Source of the DNA: Thalassobaculum sp. OXR-137
GTDB taxonomy: Bacteria; Pseudomonadota; Alphaproteobacteria; Thalassobaculales; Thalassobaculaceae
Assembly: GCF_034377285.1 (NCBI RefSeq)
Contig: NZ_CP139715.1
Coordinates: 2,960,001-3,024,000, forward strand
DNA length: 64,000 nucleotides
Direction: 5' to 3'
Shown: in pieces, positions 63,820 to 64,000 of the stretch
How positions within the stretch are numbered: the stretch's first letter is position 1
How the letters are laid out: each line of letters starts with the position of its first letter
Notes under the pieces: model-generated
Database searches by the model: none
Told to the model about the DNA's origin: nothing
Seen by the model: the letters and a program-made list of their open reading frames with translations, nothing else
Position numbers and translations under genes: made by a program

Positions 63820-64000
63820 ATGGAAGAGACGGACCGGACGGCAATCGACCTCGATGCAAACGGCGTTCGCCTGAACGTGCACGCATCGTCTTTCATTTGC
63901 ACCTACAGCGTGGACAAGCTGGCCTGGCGCTCGAAGATCACGACCGAGCAGTCCATCGCGATCCTCCGGGCGGCTGGAATGGCTGGAAACCCGAATGACC
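63820..64000 (+). CDS. Unknown protein, 5' part (runs off the window)
   Basis: An ATG at 63820 with GGAG 6-9 bases upstream opens a frame of 60 codons to the window end (MEETDRTAIDLDANGVRL, then HASSFICTYSVDKLAWRSKI, TTEQSIAILRAAGM). The composition is protein-like and codon use matches the neighbours. No family is recognised. It follows the methyltransferase-fold gene by 111 bases on the same strand. Confidence 0.6.
   Translation, partial: MEETDRTAIDLDANGVRLNVHASSFICTYSVDKLAWRSKITTEQSIAILRAAGMAGNPND

Overview
This 64-kb window is GC-rich, gene-dense chromosomal DNA from a free-living alphaproteobacterium. The most likely group is a marine or soil Rhodospirillales-type heterotroph. That placement rests on gene content (many ABC importers and chemoreceptors, split PAS/MCP aerotaxis-type genes, a FecIR-TonB system, PcaC-like and CnbZ-like enzymes) and on Fur-type boxes with TGCGA..TCGCA arms. 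No rRNA, tRNA, CRISPR array, insertion sequence or prophage was recognised.

Layout. 1-3.5 kb: 5' part of a tctA gene with tctB, a PcaC-like decarboxylase divergent from a GntR/FCD regulator, and a metallo-beta-lactamase-fold lactonase-like hydrolase. 3.5-13.2 kb: an MFS exporter, then a signalling block with an OmpR-type regulator, a LytS-type membrane kinase, a chemoreceptor, a stand-alone PAS gene broken by one missing base, an HD-GYP response regulator and a hybrid kinase. 13.3-22.7 kb: a metal-chelate (heme or siderophore-like) uptake locus read as sigma - anti-sigma - TonB receptor - binding protein - permease - ATPase. It is followed by two putative aromatic-catabolism genes, one of which seems to start at CTG. 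A DUF2218 gene diverges from the sigma gene, and matching Fur-like palindromes lie at both promoters. 22.9-31.1 kb: glutamate-type dehydrogenase, a second LytS-type hybrid kinase, and the dabAB inorganic-carbon pump. 31.4-37.4 kb: a Cache-MCP-PilZ receptor, a remnant of another iron-chelate ATPase gene beside a Fur-like box, and a glycine betaine/proline importer (ProX-W-V order). 37.9-39.5 kb: a coupled CBS-CbpA-CbpM operon.

39.6-56.7 kb is the most accessory-looking part. It holds two complete peptide/opine-type (Dpp/Opp) ABC importers, three family-5 binding proteins, a cytosolic metallophosphoesterase, a Tat-exported beta-lactamase-fold hydrolase, an isopenicillin-N-synthase-family oxygenase and a cytosolic NMT1-like protein. 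Together these look like a module for uptake and processing of one or more unusual small molecules. 56.9-61.5 kb is a MacA-MacB-TolC-type efflux operon. 61.5-64 kb holds three unrecognised genes around a strikingly AT-rich 0.5-kb segment.

Operon logic is strong: many start/stop overlaps of the ATGA or GTGA type mark translational coupling. Two rho-independent terminators sit directly after binding-protein genes (proX and a dpp-type SBP), which would make more binding protein than membrane or downstream components. Functional calls come from motif and family recognition by eye; no database search was run.
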